DNA of 64,000 nucleotides from Riptortus pedestris (GCA_019009955.1 CM032230.1:109155001-109219000); one strand, 5' to 3'. Counted from the stretch's first letter, positions 20,957 to 31,078 are shown. Translations and numbers: made by a program. The notes: generated by a model from the letters alone, not told the origin.

Positions 20957-21429
20957 ATAGACAATACCACAATTAAACAATACCAACCAAGAATTAATCA
21001 AAAGTATACTATTTCGATAAAAAGTAATCATGACATTTTATTCTCTGTCAAATAAGTTCATAAAGAGTTCGTTTTGGATTATTACTGCTTCTTTACGGAA
21101 ATATTTAATAAATGAATTCTTGGAGAAAGTTTCTCGGAGCTAAGTTTCTCTAAAACAAGTCAGAGTTAAGCCACTGTACAAAAAGGGGGATAAACTTTTA
21201 AGGAAATTACAGTCCCATATCCCTCCAGCCAGTGTTTTATAATCTCTTAGAATAAAAAAATCTTATTTGAATAATGGAACGCCTAGTATCTTAGTACATT
21301 AATAATATAGATTCTGTAACCAAAAATGAATAACTTCCGTTGTTTACTATTACATGGAAGATATAATTCATTCTCTGGAGAGAAATATGACTCTAATATA
21401 GATATTTGTTGATGTAATAGTTGATTTCG
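20957..21429. other. unique AT-rich DNA
   Basis: Nothing recognised. Confidence 0.4.
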
Positions 21430-22075
21430 GCTTAAAACAAATACAAAACAAACAAAAATTTAATACTGGTTTTCTTGAACCTGAAAGTGAATATCACAAA
21501 AGTTACTTCGATTAAAAAAATAAACTGTTTTTGCCACTTGGATGTTTGCAGAAAAACGAATAGAAGACGAAATATCGCTATTTTTAATTTCATGCCTCCC
21601 TTACAACCCCCACTCCTGCCCGTACATGGAAATGTTGGTATGGCTTATTATAACACCTGCCCATCCCAAGAAAAGTTGATATGACATATGATAATTAAGG
21701 CGCTAGCGCTAATACACATACCGAGTTTTATTTAGTTCGGTTCAGTCTTTTGTGCCAAATAATATTGTTGACTCCCGCTATAATTTTTAGCGTATAACTC
21801 ATTTATACTTAGGTATACGACGAAAGTGTATATAACAAAAGTTACTCTAAATATAAAATAAATAACTTTTGTTATGTGCATAATTGCCGGAAAACCAATA
21901 GGAAACGAAATATCATAATTTATAATTTCAGGCCTCCCTTATAACCCCCAATCCTGTTCGTTTCAGAGAATATTAGTATCGCCTAAAGTCTAAGCTGGGC
22001 TAGTAGTAATATACATACCAAGTTTCATAAAATTCGGTTCAGCCGTTTATGCCTGAAAAGGTAACAAACAAACAC
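21430..22075 (-). mobile_element. Helitron-like non-autonomous element, two tandem degenerate units
   Basis: Read on the minus strand, each unit has 'aacggctgaaccgaa.tt', 'ttgggggttataagggaggcctgaaatt', 'atatttcgtttcctattggtttt' and 'acttttgttatatacactttcg'. This is the same order as the well-bounded Helitron at 42862-43262. The second unit (21430-21770) and the first (21775-22075) are direct repeats. Terminal TC and CTRR ends are not clear in either. Confidence 0.6.
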
Positions 22076-22175
22076 ACACAAAAGACACAAAATGCAGTTA
22101 TGGTGTCTATGACATGTGAAACGAAAAGTTATCGTGAAAATTCGCGAAAAAAATCAATGTACAGACAAAGGTTAC

Positions 22176-22180
<5 letters not shown>

Positions 22181-22252
<72 letters not shown>

Positions 22253-22260
22253 CAGAGAGA
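22181..22260. repeat. TA then GA compound microsatellite
   Basis: About 30 bases of TA followed by about 45 bases of GA with minor interruptions. Open frames crossing it (LSLSLS/YIYIYI runs) are repeat artefacts. Confidence 0.95.
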
Positions 22261-22274
22261 AATGCACATAAGTG

Positions 22275-22338
22275 TCGCACGTGAAAAATCTGCTTTAGTA
22301 AACATCTCAACAGCGTTAACAGCACCTGCGTGACGGAG
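22275..22338 (-). mobile_element. HINE-like 5' end fragment
   Basis: 'gcacgtgaaaaatctgctttagtaaac' to 'cacctgcgtgacgga' is the inverse of the family 5' terminus. The interior lies elsewhere or is lost. Confidence 0.6.
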
Positions 22339-22429
22339 GTTTTTTTTCCTTGCAAGTGCCCGATGTAAGCAATGCATTTTAGTTGAATTGGAATTAAGAC
22401 TATTCGAGATATAGTAGTTTGCCAGGTGG

Positions 22430-22640
22430 CAAACGGGTGGGGGGATTTGCTTGTGGCAGAAGAAAAAAACAAATATCTGTGGTAATACTTGAGCTGAAGA
22501 ACAAAAATTGTATAAAGACATTTTTTCAATAAGACTGGGCATGAAATATTTTTGAATAAGCCTCATAATAAAAGAGATGTTTACTATTTTATTATTCCCC
22601 TTGTCTGAACCCTCACTCCTGATCCGATTATCTGGAGTCG
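22430..22640 (+). mobile_element. HINE-like internal fragment
   Basis: 'caaatatctgtggtaatacttgagctgaag', 'cattttttcaataagac', 'cctcataataaaagagatg' and 'ctcactcctgatccgatt' follow the family body order. Both ends are missing. Confidence 0.5.
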
Positions 22641-22845
22641 GTCTTTTCTTGAATCGGCCAACCCCCAACTTCTCTCCCTCTTCCTTCAATATACTACACA
22701 TGTCTTATACTTTCATCTCGTTTTGCTTACCCACATCAAACCACTTATTGATAGCAATCTTACAAAAAAAAAACTGACCACCACTGCACTGTTAACACTG
22801 TCCACTGGCGTATCTGTCTAGGCCGAATCTAAAAAAAAAGAAAAC

Positions 22846-23220
22846 TCTGTCAGGCAGAGGCTGCGTTAACTTATGACATGAGAAGGAATGGGGGTTTCCC
22901 GATGGCCGAAAACTAAAAAATGCAAATATCTCGGTTAATAAACAAGATAGTGAAACCCATAAATACCAACATTTATAGAAAATAACATTTGCAATATGTT
23001 TGGTTCCATACAAATTTTCAATCCGAAGCAAATGTTCTTTTGAAAGGTTTTTCACAGTCTTGATAATTAACCGAGATATTATCATTTTTTTTTTCAGTAA
23101 ACCCCATTCCTACTCATGTTATATAAACAATAAGCTCTTACATTATGAAGAGCATAATGCATTGCGTGGTAAATGCACATGGGAAATCTGCTTAGTTAAC
23201 TCAGCCTCTGCGTGACGGTA
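22846..23220. mobile_element. inverted HINE 5'-5' dimer
   Basis: The left part (plus) starts 'tctgtcaggcagaggctgcg' and runs through 'atgcaaatatctcggttaataaac' to 'ttttcaatccgaagc'. The right part (minus) runs from 'cacagtcttgataattaaccgagatat' to 'gggaaatctgcttagttaactcagcctctgcgtgacgg'. The two arms are inverted copies of the 5' half only; microsatellite, 3' segment and hairpin are absent. It therefore resembles a foldback element built from two 5' ends. Confidence 0.7.
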
Positions 23221-23490
23221 TTTTAAAAGTAGATTTTTGTTTTTAACACACTGCAGAAGTGTTAAGTTTTAGTCAATTGTTCCCATTATTATATTAGTGA
23301 TCGGATAGAAGTGACCTGTCTTTGACATTTTCATCATTACTCCTTAAGCTCCATTAATTTATGTTCGAAACGCGCAATGTATTGATTTCTTGGTTATGAT
23401 ACTGTTCATAAATTTAAAAATGAATCTATTCGATGTAAAAGTTGCTAGAGGCCTTAAAAAATATGTTTGATGCAAGCAAAAAAAAAAAAT
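23221..23490. other. unique AT-rich gap
   Basis: Nothing recognised. Confidence 0.4.
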
Positions 23491-24022
23491 TCCGTCACGC
23501 AGGGGCAGCGAAAACTAAGCAGATTTCCCACGTGAAGTTTTACAATAGAGAAATTTCACGAGAGCCGAGCCAGTGAAGGAAACGGCCGAACTAGCTTTTG
23601 GGGGAAAGTAACTCTCGTCCGTTAGGCGGCCCGATTTAATAAAAATGCAAATATCTCGGTTAATATTCAAGATAGAGAAAAAATGTATATGACAATATTT
23701 ATAGTAAATGTAATTTGCAATAGGAATGGTTCTGTACAATTTTTCGATCCGACGTATAGTAACGGAGATATTTCGAATTTATTTTCGAAAATCCTCCCCT
23801 CTAAACCCCCCCCCCTCCCACTGGTCCGATTTCAGCCGTTAACGAACTTGATCTTTCTTTTTACATAAAACGACTAAATATCGAGTTTGGTAACGATTAA
23901 ACAAAAATTACGACCGCTAGAGCGGTAACAGACAAATATATATTAAATATATATTTCCCTTAAGGGAAATCTGCTAACAAAAAAAGAAAAATTTCGAAAA
24001 TTCCGTCATGAGTACAACCTCA
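23491..24022 (+). mobile_element. HINE-like element with rearranged 3' end
   Basis: 'tccgtcacgcaggggcagcg' start, then the full body with a C-run and the perfect hairpin accgctagagcggt. The TA tract is nearly lost, and the terminal hairpin 'tttcccttaagggaaatctgctaa' follows directly (23957-23978). The segment that normally precedes the hairpin (aaaatttcgaaaattccgtcatgagtacaacctca) lies after it, up to 24022. The order of the 3' parts is therefore swapped. Confidence 0.85.
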
Positions 24023-24304
24023 AAAGAAGAAGAAGAAATGTGTATTTGAAGGAAATTGTTGCTTCAGGCCATGTATGTACATAATGGAAAGTGGGGGGGG
24101 GGAGGTTTTTACTTTACTAAACTACAAGGGATTGATGTGGGAAGCTCAGATGAGTGTCTGGCTTTAGGAAATAAGTTAACAAGAATGATAATTCCTTTAC
24201 TGACTTTCCCTGGAAATATGTATTCTCAAAAGACTGTCGTCCGATACAGGCACATCTTCAGCCCTAAATGTCCGCCAATATACGCTTTACAACTTTAAGC
24301 ATTT

Positions 24305-24515
24305 TCCCTCAAGGGAAATCTTCTATTGAGGTCGTACTTATGACTCGATTATCAAAAGTAGTCCTCAAATGCCCTTCGATCCTACCTAGGAGATAACTAC
24401 AATGAGGTCGGTTCAAAATTTTATACATATAGATTTATATATTTCTCTATTAACGTTCTAGTGGTCGTAATGTTCGTTTGATCGTTACCTAACTCGATTT
24501 TTATCACATTACAAA
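24305..24515 (-). mobile_element. HINE-like 3' portion
   Basis: 'ttccctcaagggaaatcttctattgaggtcgtac', 'atgcccttcgatcctacctagg', 'aatgaggtcggttcaaaattttatac' and 'aacgttctagtggtcg' read as the minus-strand 3' half. It is cut before the body, where the 24535-24925 inverted repeat begins. Confidence 0.75.
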
Positions 24516-24534
24516 GTGTCATCTACATAAGTTT

Positions 24535-24925
24535 TGATAGTTAGCTACCAATGATAGCTCCCAAACAGCTTATATTTAACAATTGATTCATTTTTTTTTT
24601 TTAGGAAGACCATTTTGTCTAAGGTTATAAAAAAAAAAAGATTAGAACGTAACACATTCTTAGCTGAACCATTCTTATCAGTTTGTCTGGAAAAAGTATT
24701 TTTGAAGCTTCGGGCCAGATTTTAATAACATTTTGAGAGTCCGGCATTTTTGAAATATGACTGTATCTCAAGTTGTAAATTATAATTAGCCTTTTTCATT
24801 ACGTTCAAAGCAGATATGCATTGATGAAATGGTATACATTTCTGGATGGGATCCACCAGTATAAATATTGCTATTGTAAAAGTGTCTATGGAGCCAGTCT
24901 TTACATTTTTGACCTTTGGTGGCTA
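24535..24925. repeat. left arm of a ~390-bp inverted repeat
   Basis: Inverse match to 27118-27512. Shared blocks include 'agctcccaaacagcttatattta', 'cattcttagc', 'agcttcgggccagattttaata', 'ccggcattttt', 'tatctcaagttgtaa', 'ttattacgttcaaagcaga', 'ggttccaccaatata'-type and 'gagctagtcttta'-type sequence. Both outer ends carry 'ttttgat.gt.agct'. About 2.2 kb lies between the arms. Either a long-TIR element or two independent insertions of one repeat. Confidence 0.7.
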
Positions 24926-25020
24926 GGCTGCCAGGTGAGGCTAAGGATTTTATTTAGTTCGTCACTAAATAAATTTCTATTGCCCAGGGGGGAATCGATC
25001 TCGCCACTACCTAAGCCGTG
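24923..25020 (-). mobile_element. SINE family 1 fragment
   Basis: 'ggctaaggattttatttagttcgtcactaaataaatttctattgcccagg' followed by a damaged B-box 'ggggaatcgatctcgccactac'. Parts on both sides are lost. Confidence 0.7.
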
Positions 25021-25049
25021 AAGTGGGCTCCCAATTTATGTACCCAATT

Positions 25050-25130
25050 GTCACCTGCGTAATTGGTTAGAACTGTTAGTGTGGCATTCCACAAGTAGAT
25101 AGTGGACTGGTTCAAAGCCAGATGACTTTG
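25050..25130. other. tRNA-like B-box sequence, possibly a SINE head relic
   Basis: 'gcgtaattggttagaac' resembles a D-arm/A-box, and 'actggttcaaagccagat' forms a T-arm-like hairpin with a good B box (GGTTCAAAGCC). Between them is a small hairpin (tgtggcattccaca) with no proper anticodon loop, and acceptor pairing is poor. So it is not a functional tRNA gene; a degenerate tRNA-derived element is more likely. Confidence 0.3.
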
Positions 25131-25149
25131 GAAGGGGGTTTTCTTTTTT

Positions 25150-25180
25150 AGGAGATTTTCCTTGAGGGAAATCAGCTGTT
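25150..25180. mobile_element. relic of the HINE 3' hairpin
   Basis: 'ggagattttccttgagggaaatcagct' matches the family hairpin with the AGCT variant seen at 50670 and 35560. No body is attached. Confidence 0.45.
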
Positions 25181-25189
25181 TTTTTTTTC

Positions 25190-25560
25190 ACCCCCTCTCT
25201 CGTCCGTAAGACATTTGATGCGGATCTAGAGTAGAGGGTGGCCAGAGAGATAGAGAGGGGGCATATGTAGTAGTATTGCCGGAAGGGGAAGGGGTGGGGC
25301 TGATCGAACAGAGGACTGACTCTAGCTCTGCATAATACCAGGGGGAGCCGCCGTGCTGCGCCACCGTCTCTCCACCCTCCGCCCTTTTTATGGAGAAGCG
25401 AGAGGGGGGGGGCGCTAGTCCGGGTGCAGGTTTCCCCCGTTCTGGCCTTTTTATGCCGGCCTTTCCGGGGGACCGCCCGAATTTTATCTCTAGTAAGTGA
25501 AGGGTAAAACTGTCTTGCCAGCTGTAAAAAGGAACGGCCTATAGCCAAACTTTAGCCTTT
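25190..25560. other. GC-rich island between the inverted-repeat arms
   Basis: CpG- and GC-rich block (gggggagccgccgtgctgcgccacc, gggggggcgctagtccgggtgc, atgccggcctttccgggggaccg) in AT-rich surroundings. A 165-codon open frame on the minus strand crosses it, but that frame also runs through a HINE hairpin relic and a tRNA-like relic. It has no recognisable domain and is probably a composition artefact. Could be a promoter-type CpG island or an exon; no splice or TATA signal decides. Confidence 0.3.
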
Positions 25561-25941
25561 TACTTTTTTTTTTTTTTTTTTAGGGGAATACTAAGTTGCC
25601 AACTGCAAGCTGATGTTGTTTGTATATTTTTTTCCGCTTGTTATCCAGAATAATTTTCCTGCAAAAACTTTTTTATGTAGAATATCATTTAATACTCTAA
25701 ATAATATGAATGCAAGACTAATTTACCTTAACATGTAATATTGAAAAATTGGCAATGTGTAATGCTTTACTGGACAATCTTGACAAAATGGGGTTCAGCT
25801 TATATAATTTTATTAATCTATATTAGTTTTATTATCTCAAATTTATTGAATATGTAATTACACATAATAAGTTTTTGAATATGGCTAATCGATAATAAAA
25901 ATAAAGTGATTAAAAAAAATAAAATAAAAAGATTGAAAGCA

Positions 25942-26110
25942 GCTCAGGTTAGCCATGTGAGTTAAAGCGTTGACCTTAATCCCACTTGGTAAACCTAGAT
26001 TGGCGAGTTCGATTCCCGCCTGGGCAAAGGAATTTATTTAGTAATGGAATTCATTAAATAAAATCCTTAGTCCCACCCTGGCTAGAAAAGAGTGGTATTA
26101 CCTCTCTTAT
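25942..26110 (+). mobile_element. SINE family 1, 3'-truncated
   Basis: Head 'gctcaggttagccatgtgagttaaagcgttgacc', B box 'gagttcgattcccgcc', then 'ggaatttatttag' and 'gtcccaccctggctagaaaag'. It ends before the 'cccgtcccaattagcc' block. Confidence 0.85.
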
Positions 26111-26469
26111 TAATTAATTAAATGATTGAAAGCAACCCTAAAAACAGGAAACCAATATTAAAAATAATAAATGCAGAAAAAATAATTGGCAGAACTTCTT
26201 TTTTTTTAAAGTAAGTAAATAAACTTAAATAAGAATGTCACATACTGAAAATGAATAAAGAAAAAATATGGATCATAAAAATGATGTTTATATTACAAAG
26301 CTAATAATGTTGGCCTTAATTTAACCATATTGGCAATATAGGTGTACACAATAGATTGGATGTAATGAAAATGTGGATTTGGAACAGGTTCAGCAGAATA
26401 AGTTGAGCTAAAATAATAATCCAGTTCTAAATAAAGTAAGTGACAGTAAAAGTAAGTGACAGTAAAAGT

Positions 26470-26667
26470 CGTTTCAAGCCTATTTGGAAAAGTTGGATGA
26501 AACGTCTTGGGAAAATCATGATGCCATAATAAATATATTTAAAGGTAAGGTTGTTGGTCATATGGGTAGAGTGCCTGCAAAGTCATAATATGAAAAGAGC
26601 AGGAGAAACTCAATAGTTGCATCTGCAAGACGAAGCCTTTGGATTAGCAAGATAATGGCAATACTGC
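26470..26667 (+). pseudogene. decayed coding fragment, unknown family
   Basis: Plus-strand frame reading FQAYLEKLDETSWENHDA, then IINIFKGKVVGHMGRVPAKS. After one in-frame TAA it continues YEKSRRNSIVASARRSLW and ISKIMAIL. The residue mix is protein-like on both sides of the stop, which points to a once continuous reading frame. Just upstream is a direct duplication of 'aaagtaagtgacagta'. It lies between the arms of the 24.5/27.5-kb inverted repeat and so could be a remnant of a protein carried by that element. The family is not recognised. Confidence 0.35.
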
Positions 26668-27117
26668 CTTGATACAAGTCGTAAAAAATAGAAAACTCAA
26701 TTACTTAAAACTCTCTAGATTACAACATAACAACACTGTACATTTTTCGCAAAAGTGGTAGATTCCCAAATAGAAAACCCCTAATTACATATAACACTTC
26801 AGGGACATTTAACGTGAGAAACATGAAATAAGCCCACAGCTATACATTCCAAGGCGTTATGTCAGGAACAGAGCATTGATTTGGTAAATAGCTCCATGTC
26901 AGCTGCAAATTTATTATTAAAGGCGCACGTGCTCTTTTCAAGTACAAAGAATAACTGTCCTTCTCAATTACTGCTTCGATTCCCATGAATCAGAGCATCA
27001 CACATTCAGAGGCCTCATTACCAAATATAGTCAAGGAAGGATCAAAAGAAAGGCAGTGAAGATAGAGTAAGTTCGACTCTCGCCAAATCTGTCTATGGAA
27101 TTTTCAAATTGGAGACT
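26668..27117. other. unique DNA inside the inverted-repeat bracket
   Basis: No gene recognised; scattered B-box-like 'agttcgactctcg' near 27068 only. Confidence 0.35.
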
Positions 27118-27512
27118 ACAAAGATAACAGCCTTGCCAACAAAGAATAAAGACTAGCTCCAAAGATACGGTTAACAATAGTAATTATATTGGTGGAACCC
27201 TCCCAGAAGTTGATACCATTGCAAATCTGCTTTGAACGTAATAAAAAAGGTGTTTTTTTTCGCTTATTATAAGTTACAACTTGAGATATGGTCATTTTTA
27301 AAAATGCCGGGCTCATAACTCCCAGAAATCTTATTAAAATCTGGCCCGAAGCTTCTAAACCACTCTTTCCAGCCAATTTGCTAAGAATGGTGTGTTTCGC
27401 TCTAATCATTTTTTTATAAGATTAGAAAAAATGTTCTTCGTAAAAAAAATTAATTAAATAATTAAATATAAGCTGTTTGGGAGCTTACCATCAAAACGTA
27501 CGCAGATGATTT
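27118..27512. repeat. right arm of the ~390-bp inverted repeat
   Basis: Inverse partner of 24535-24925 (see that entry). Open frames in it are not conserved between the two arms, so it is not coding. Confidence 0.7.
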
Positions 27513-27779
27513 AAATCTCCGGAGCGGTAAAATAAAATTGCCATTATCTACTCCAATTTTAGCGGACTTCCGCTCTGGCAGATAGTTACTGGTGTATACT
27601 CAGCATCATGACGGAATGGACGAACCGCTTTTATAAATATGAAGCAAGCTTTGCTTTAGGCGTCACAAAACATGGCAAGAAGTATCATGCCAACCACTAA
27701 TCAATCAGCAAAATCACTGATTCGGATGAAGTGTTTACGCATATATTAAATCATTAGCATATTAAGAAATACTAAAAAG
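27513..27779. other. unique gap before the tandem duplication
   Basis: Nothing recognised. Not duplicated: the sequence before 27780 differs from that before 32454. Confidence 0.4.
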
Positions 27780-28382
27780 TCCTTCACGCAGGGGCTGCGT
27801 AAACTAAGCAGATTTTTCACGTGCTGGAATGACACGCCCTCTTCTCTCAATATAATTCCTGTTTCTAAATTGAAATCTACAAATCAGAAGAGGAGATTTT
27901 CTGAAGGCTGAAATCAAGAAAGTAAGAATAAGCCGCTTACTGTTTAATCTGCAGAATAATATATAGAACAAAAATTGAAGAGCATCAACAGCTTAACAAG
28001 AGTGGTTCCGTTGCATTTTTCAATAAGACTCATAATAACGGAAATATTTGGAATTTTCGAATTCTCCCACTCTGAACCCCCCACACACCCTGGTCGAGCT
28101 TCAGTAATTAACGACTATGAACATTGTTTAATTAAATGGTTAAATATCATTTTCAAGTAAAGAACGCGAATTATTAATAAATAAAATCATGTATTGGCAC
28201 ACAACTTATTAGTATATATCCCACAAAGTAAAAGTGTTAAATGTTATTATAGTTTATCGTTAATATGACATGAGTAGGGGGTTGGGTTTTACTGAGGTCC
28301 ACAACTAAAATATGAAATATCTCACTTGTTATTCTAAAAATAGAAAAAATGTTTATACATCATTCATATTTAATAATTAATT

Positions 28383-28594
28383 ATTAATGTAAACGTTTAG
28401 CTAATATGGCTACTTGGGATATGCTATCTACCGGTTACTGCCTTTTCCTAGACAGGGTGGGATTAGCTTTTCTATTTAATGAGTTCGTCACTAAATAAAT
28501 TTATATTACCCAGGAGAGGATCCAACCTGCCACTCTAGGTTTACCATGAGAGATGAAGGCGAACGCTTTAACTCACATGGCTAACCTGAGTTCC
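28383..28594 (-). mobile_element. SINE family 1, nested in HINE (unit 1)
   Basis: Full-length minus-strand copy, diverged: 'taaacgtttagctaatatggctacttgggatatgctatctaccgg' tail side, 'ctaaataaatttatattacccag' body, B-box side 'gaggatccaacctgcc' and head 'ctttaactcacatggctaacctgag'. Confidence 0.8.
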
Positions 28595-28624
28595 AACAAC
28601 ATCTATAGAACATATCATTTGAAG

Positions 28625-28850
28625 GGGATCAGGTTGGCCGTGCGAGTTAGGGCGTTGATCTTATTCTCGCGTGGTAGACCGAGAGTGGCGGGTTCGATTC
28701 CCGCCCTGGACAGGGGAAATTTATTTAGTGACGGACTCATTAAATAAACTCCTTCGGCCCTACCTGGCTAGAAAATGGTGGCAACCTGTAGATAACCCGT
28801 CCCGAGTAGCCATCGTAGCTTAAAGTTGAGGTAAATAATAATAAATAAAA
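28625..28850 (+). mobile_element. SINE family 1 with clear tRNA-Leu-like head (unit 1)
   Basis: Head 'gggatcaggttggccgtgcgagttagggcg' is the copy closest to a tRNA-Leu 5' half, with B box 'ggttcgattcccgccc'. A near-perfect target duplication flanks it: atatcatttgaa (28612-28623) and ataccatttgaa (28851-28862). Tail is 'gtaaataataataaataaaa'. It is oriented head-to-head with the adjacent minus-strand copy. Confidence 0.9.
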
Positions 28851-28996
28851 ATACCATTTGAAATAAGATTGGTTCTATACAATGTTTCGGTCGGACATAT
28901 AATAACAGAGATATTATGGACCCTTGTTCCTTTGAAGAGACTATTCAAAAATCACATCAGCGTACAACCTCAGTAGCTCATTTCCTTTATGTGCTA

Positions 28997-29495
28997 AAAG
29001 GAAGCCATCCGGAATAACAGTTTATGTAAAAAGTCATGGAAAATACGCATCGCAACGTACTGGAGTCGTACTCAGAGATCATTAGGAATTAGAAGTAAAA
29101 AAATTAAAATGTACTTGTTCGAAGTTTCCGCCAGGATTCTCATAGCTGAATGCGCTTGAGCAGCATTTGCATGGTAAGGGGGGGGGGGCAAACGTTTTGT
29201 AGTATCTTAGAAAATATAGCAAACAATAAAGAAAGTATAAATATAATAATTGTAAGAATAGAAAATACATGGACATTTATGATAGGATTTGTTGATCCTC
29301 TTTCTGTTGCTCCTAGAAGGATCCAAGGGAGGCAATATTTCTTAAGTCTCAACACAAATCTTATCGCTACACCTTATCTCTGCCTCTCAGTTAGGAACTT
29401 TTCGTAAATTCCTCACGTAGTTTCTTTTTAAAAAAAAAAAAAATTGTGTTTGTTTAAATACAACGATTTTATTTTGTGTTTTAAAAACTAAATTA
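28997..29495. other. unique sequence within the duplicated unit
   Basis: Includes a G-run (ggggggggg near 29180) and a frame open for 85 codons that is nearly the same in both units. That frame has no recognised domain or splice support, and its conservation reflects recent duplication. Not called as a gene. Confidence 0.4.
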
Positions 29496-29583
29496 TTTAT
29501 TTACTTTTTGCTACTATAACTAATTGGGACGGGTTATCTTCAGGTACACCCTTTTCTAGCCAGGGTAGGGCCTAGGGATTTTG
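29496..29583 (-). mobile_element. SINE family 1 tail fragment (unit 1)
   Basis: 'ttactttttgctactataactaattgggacgggttatcttcagg', then 'acacccttttctagccagggtagg': 5'-truncated minus-strand copy. Confidence 0.75.
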
Positions 29584-29594
29584 GTCATTCAGTA

Positions 29595-29797
29595 CACAGT
29601 TTTGTGGATCCAATTTATTTTTAAAAGTGCTTAGCACTTTCAGGAATTTACATTCCCACCAACTGATCTACAAACAATAAAGCCCAATAAATAAGGAGTT
29701 TATTTATTATGCTTTATTTTTTGTAGCTCTGATGATGAAAATTCCTGAAAGCTCTAAGCATTTTTAAAAATAAATTGTAAGGAGCTATGAAACTGTG
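29595..29797. mobile_element. foldback element with ~85-bp inverted arms (unit 1)
   Basis: Left arm 'cacagttttgtggatccaatttatttttaaaagtgcttagc', then 'actttcaggaattt', is the inverse of the right arm. The right arm is 'acaaaaaataaagc'-type sequence, 'attcctgaaagctctaagcatttttaaaaataaattg' and 'ggagctatgaaactgtg'. The right arm carries CTGATGA...CCTGAAAG. The design resembles the foldbacks at 3778 and 6913 ('agtttcatagc' at the tip), with different arm sequence. No ORF. Confidence 0.7.
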
Positions 29798-29845
29798 TTT
29801 TGAATAACCTGATTTGTCACCCTCACCACCAGCAGAAAATAAAAG

Positions 29846-30520
29846 TCCGTCACGCAGGGGCTGCCTAAACTAAGCAGATTTCCCATGTGAAGTTTTACAA
29901 TAGAGAAATCTGCATACTGGTAACACAACACCACCAAAAGGTAATGAGAAATCTTTCAGTTAATTAAAATAAATTCCCAACTGAAACGACTTCTGAATTG
30001 AAAGAATAATTTATATTTTAATAACTCAAATTTTAGTAGTCCAAGAACTAAAGAAGAGGGGGATGGTGGATGAACAGAACGTATTTGCATAAATCCCACA
30101 AAGTAACGAATCTAAGGTAAGCTTAGAAGAAGCTTCTATCTGAGCCGAGTAGTTACGGAAGCTAACGGCGGAAAAGGCCGACCTAATCCGAACTATACCC
30201 GACCACAGACCATAACAATGCAAATATCTTGGTTAATATTCAAGATAGAGAATAAATGTATACTGTATGTGTAATGTATAGTACATTTAATTTGCAATAA
30301 GATTGGTTCAATACAATTTTTCGATCCGATGCATAATAACGGAGATTTTTCGAAAACCCCCCCACTAAACCCCCCCCCCTCTAGTCCGATTTCAGCCATT
30401 AACGAACTTGATCTGTCTTTTTACATAAAACGGTTAAATATCGAGTTTCGTAATGATCAAACAAAAATTGCGACCGCTAGAGCGTTAACAGACAAATATG
30501 TATATATTTATATATATATA

Positions 30521-30589
<69 letters not shown>

Positions 30590-30713
30590 CAATTTTGAAC
30601 GGACCTCATTTTCGTCATCTCCTGGGTAGGATCGATGGACATTTGAAGAAATGTTTCGAAAATCGCGTCATGAGTAATACCTCAATAGCTGATTTCCCTT
30701 CAGGGAAATCTAA
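29846..30713 (+). mobile_element. HINE-like element, long variant (unit 1)
   Basis: TCCGTCACGCAGGGGCTGCC start and the extra ~250-bp segment (ggtaacacaacaccaccaaaagg) shared with 14884. The body follows, with a TA plus GATA compound tract (30500-30589). It ends 'gatttcccttcagggaaatctaaa', where a one-base change in the hairpin and loss of 'gc' alter the terminus. Confidence 0.85.
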
Positions 30714-30881
30714 ATCGACATAGGATTTTATTTTTGTGTTTTTTAGGATATTATTCATAATTAATGATAGCAAATGTTTATATGAGGATGTAATAATTAT
30801 TTTGTTAGTTTGTGGATTGTGTTAAACCTCGTTGTCAAAAAATTCACAAGCCACTAAATAAATTGATTGCACTCATCTATT

Positions 30882-31004
30882 AGCAGATTTCTCTTAAGAG
30901 AAATCCGCTATTGAGGTTGTACTCATGACGCAATTTTCGAAAATTTTTCTTCAAATGTCCATCGATCCTACCCAGGAGATGACGAAAAGGAGGTCCGTTC
31001 AAAA

Positions 31005-31078
<74 letters not shown>

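Larger units (their letters stand above)
27780..28996 (+). mobile_element. HINE-like element interrupted by two SINEs (unit 1)
   Basis: Starts 'tccttcacgcaggggctgcg', short-5' subtype (cacgtgctggaatgacacg). The body reaches 'ccctggtcgagcttcagtaattaacg' and then repeats a second long-5'-type stretch (ttatcgttaatatgacatgagtag). It is then broken by SINEs (28383-28594 and 28625-28850), resumes 'aataagattggttctatacaatgtttcgg' and ends 'gtacaacctcagtagctcatttcctttatgtgctaaaa'. No microsatellite. The nested SINEs date this copy as older than they are. Confidence 0.8.

Noticed and set aside
22107..22701. Two long minus-strand frames of 140 and 173 codons
   Set aside because: They cross the TA/GA microsatellite (SLSLS, YIYIY runs) and HINE fragments; no independent protein signal.
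25050..25130. tRNA gene
   Set aside because: B box and T-arm look good, but there is no anticodon arm and acceptor pairing fails.
25051..25548. 165-codon minus-strand frame, the second longest in the window
   Set aside because: Runs through a GC island, a HINE hairpin relic and a tRNA-like relic; no domain and no splice or start support. Kept only as a GC island.
29140..29407. Overlapping frames repeated at 33.7-34.06 kb
   Set aside because: Their conservation is explained by the recent tandem duplication; frame lengths differ between units.
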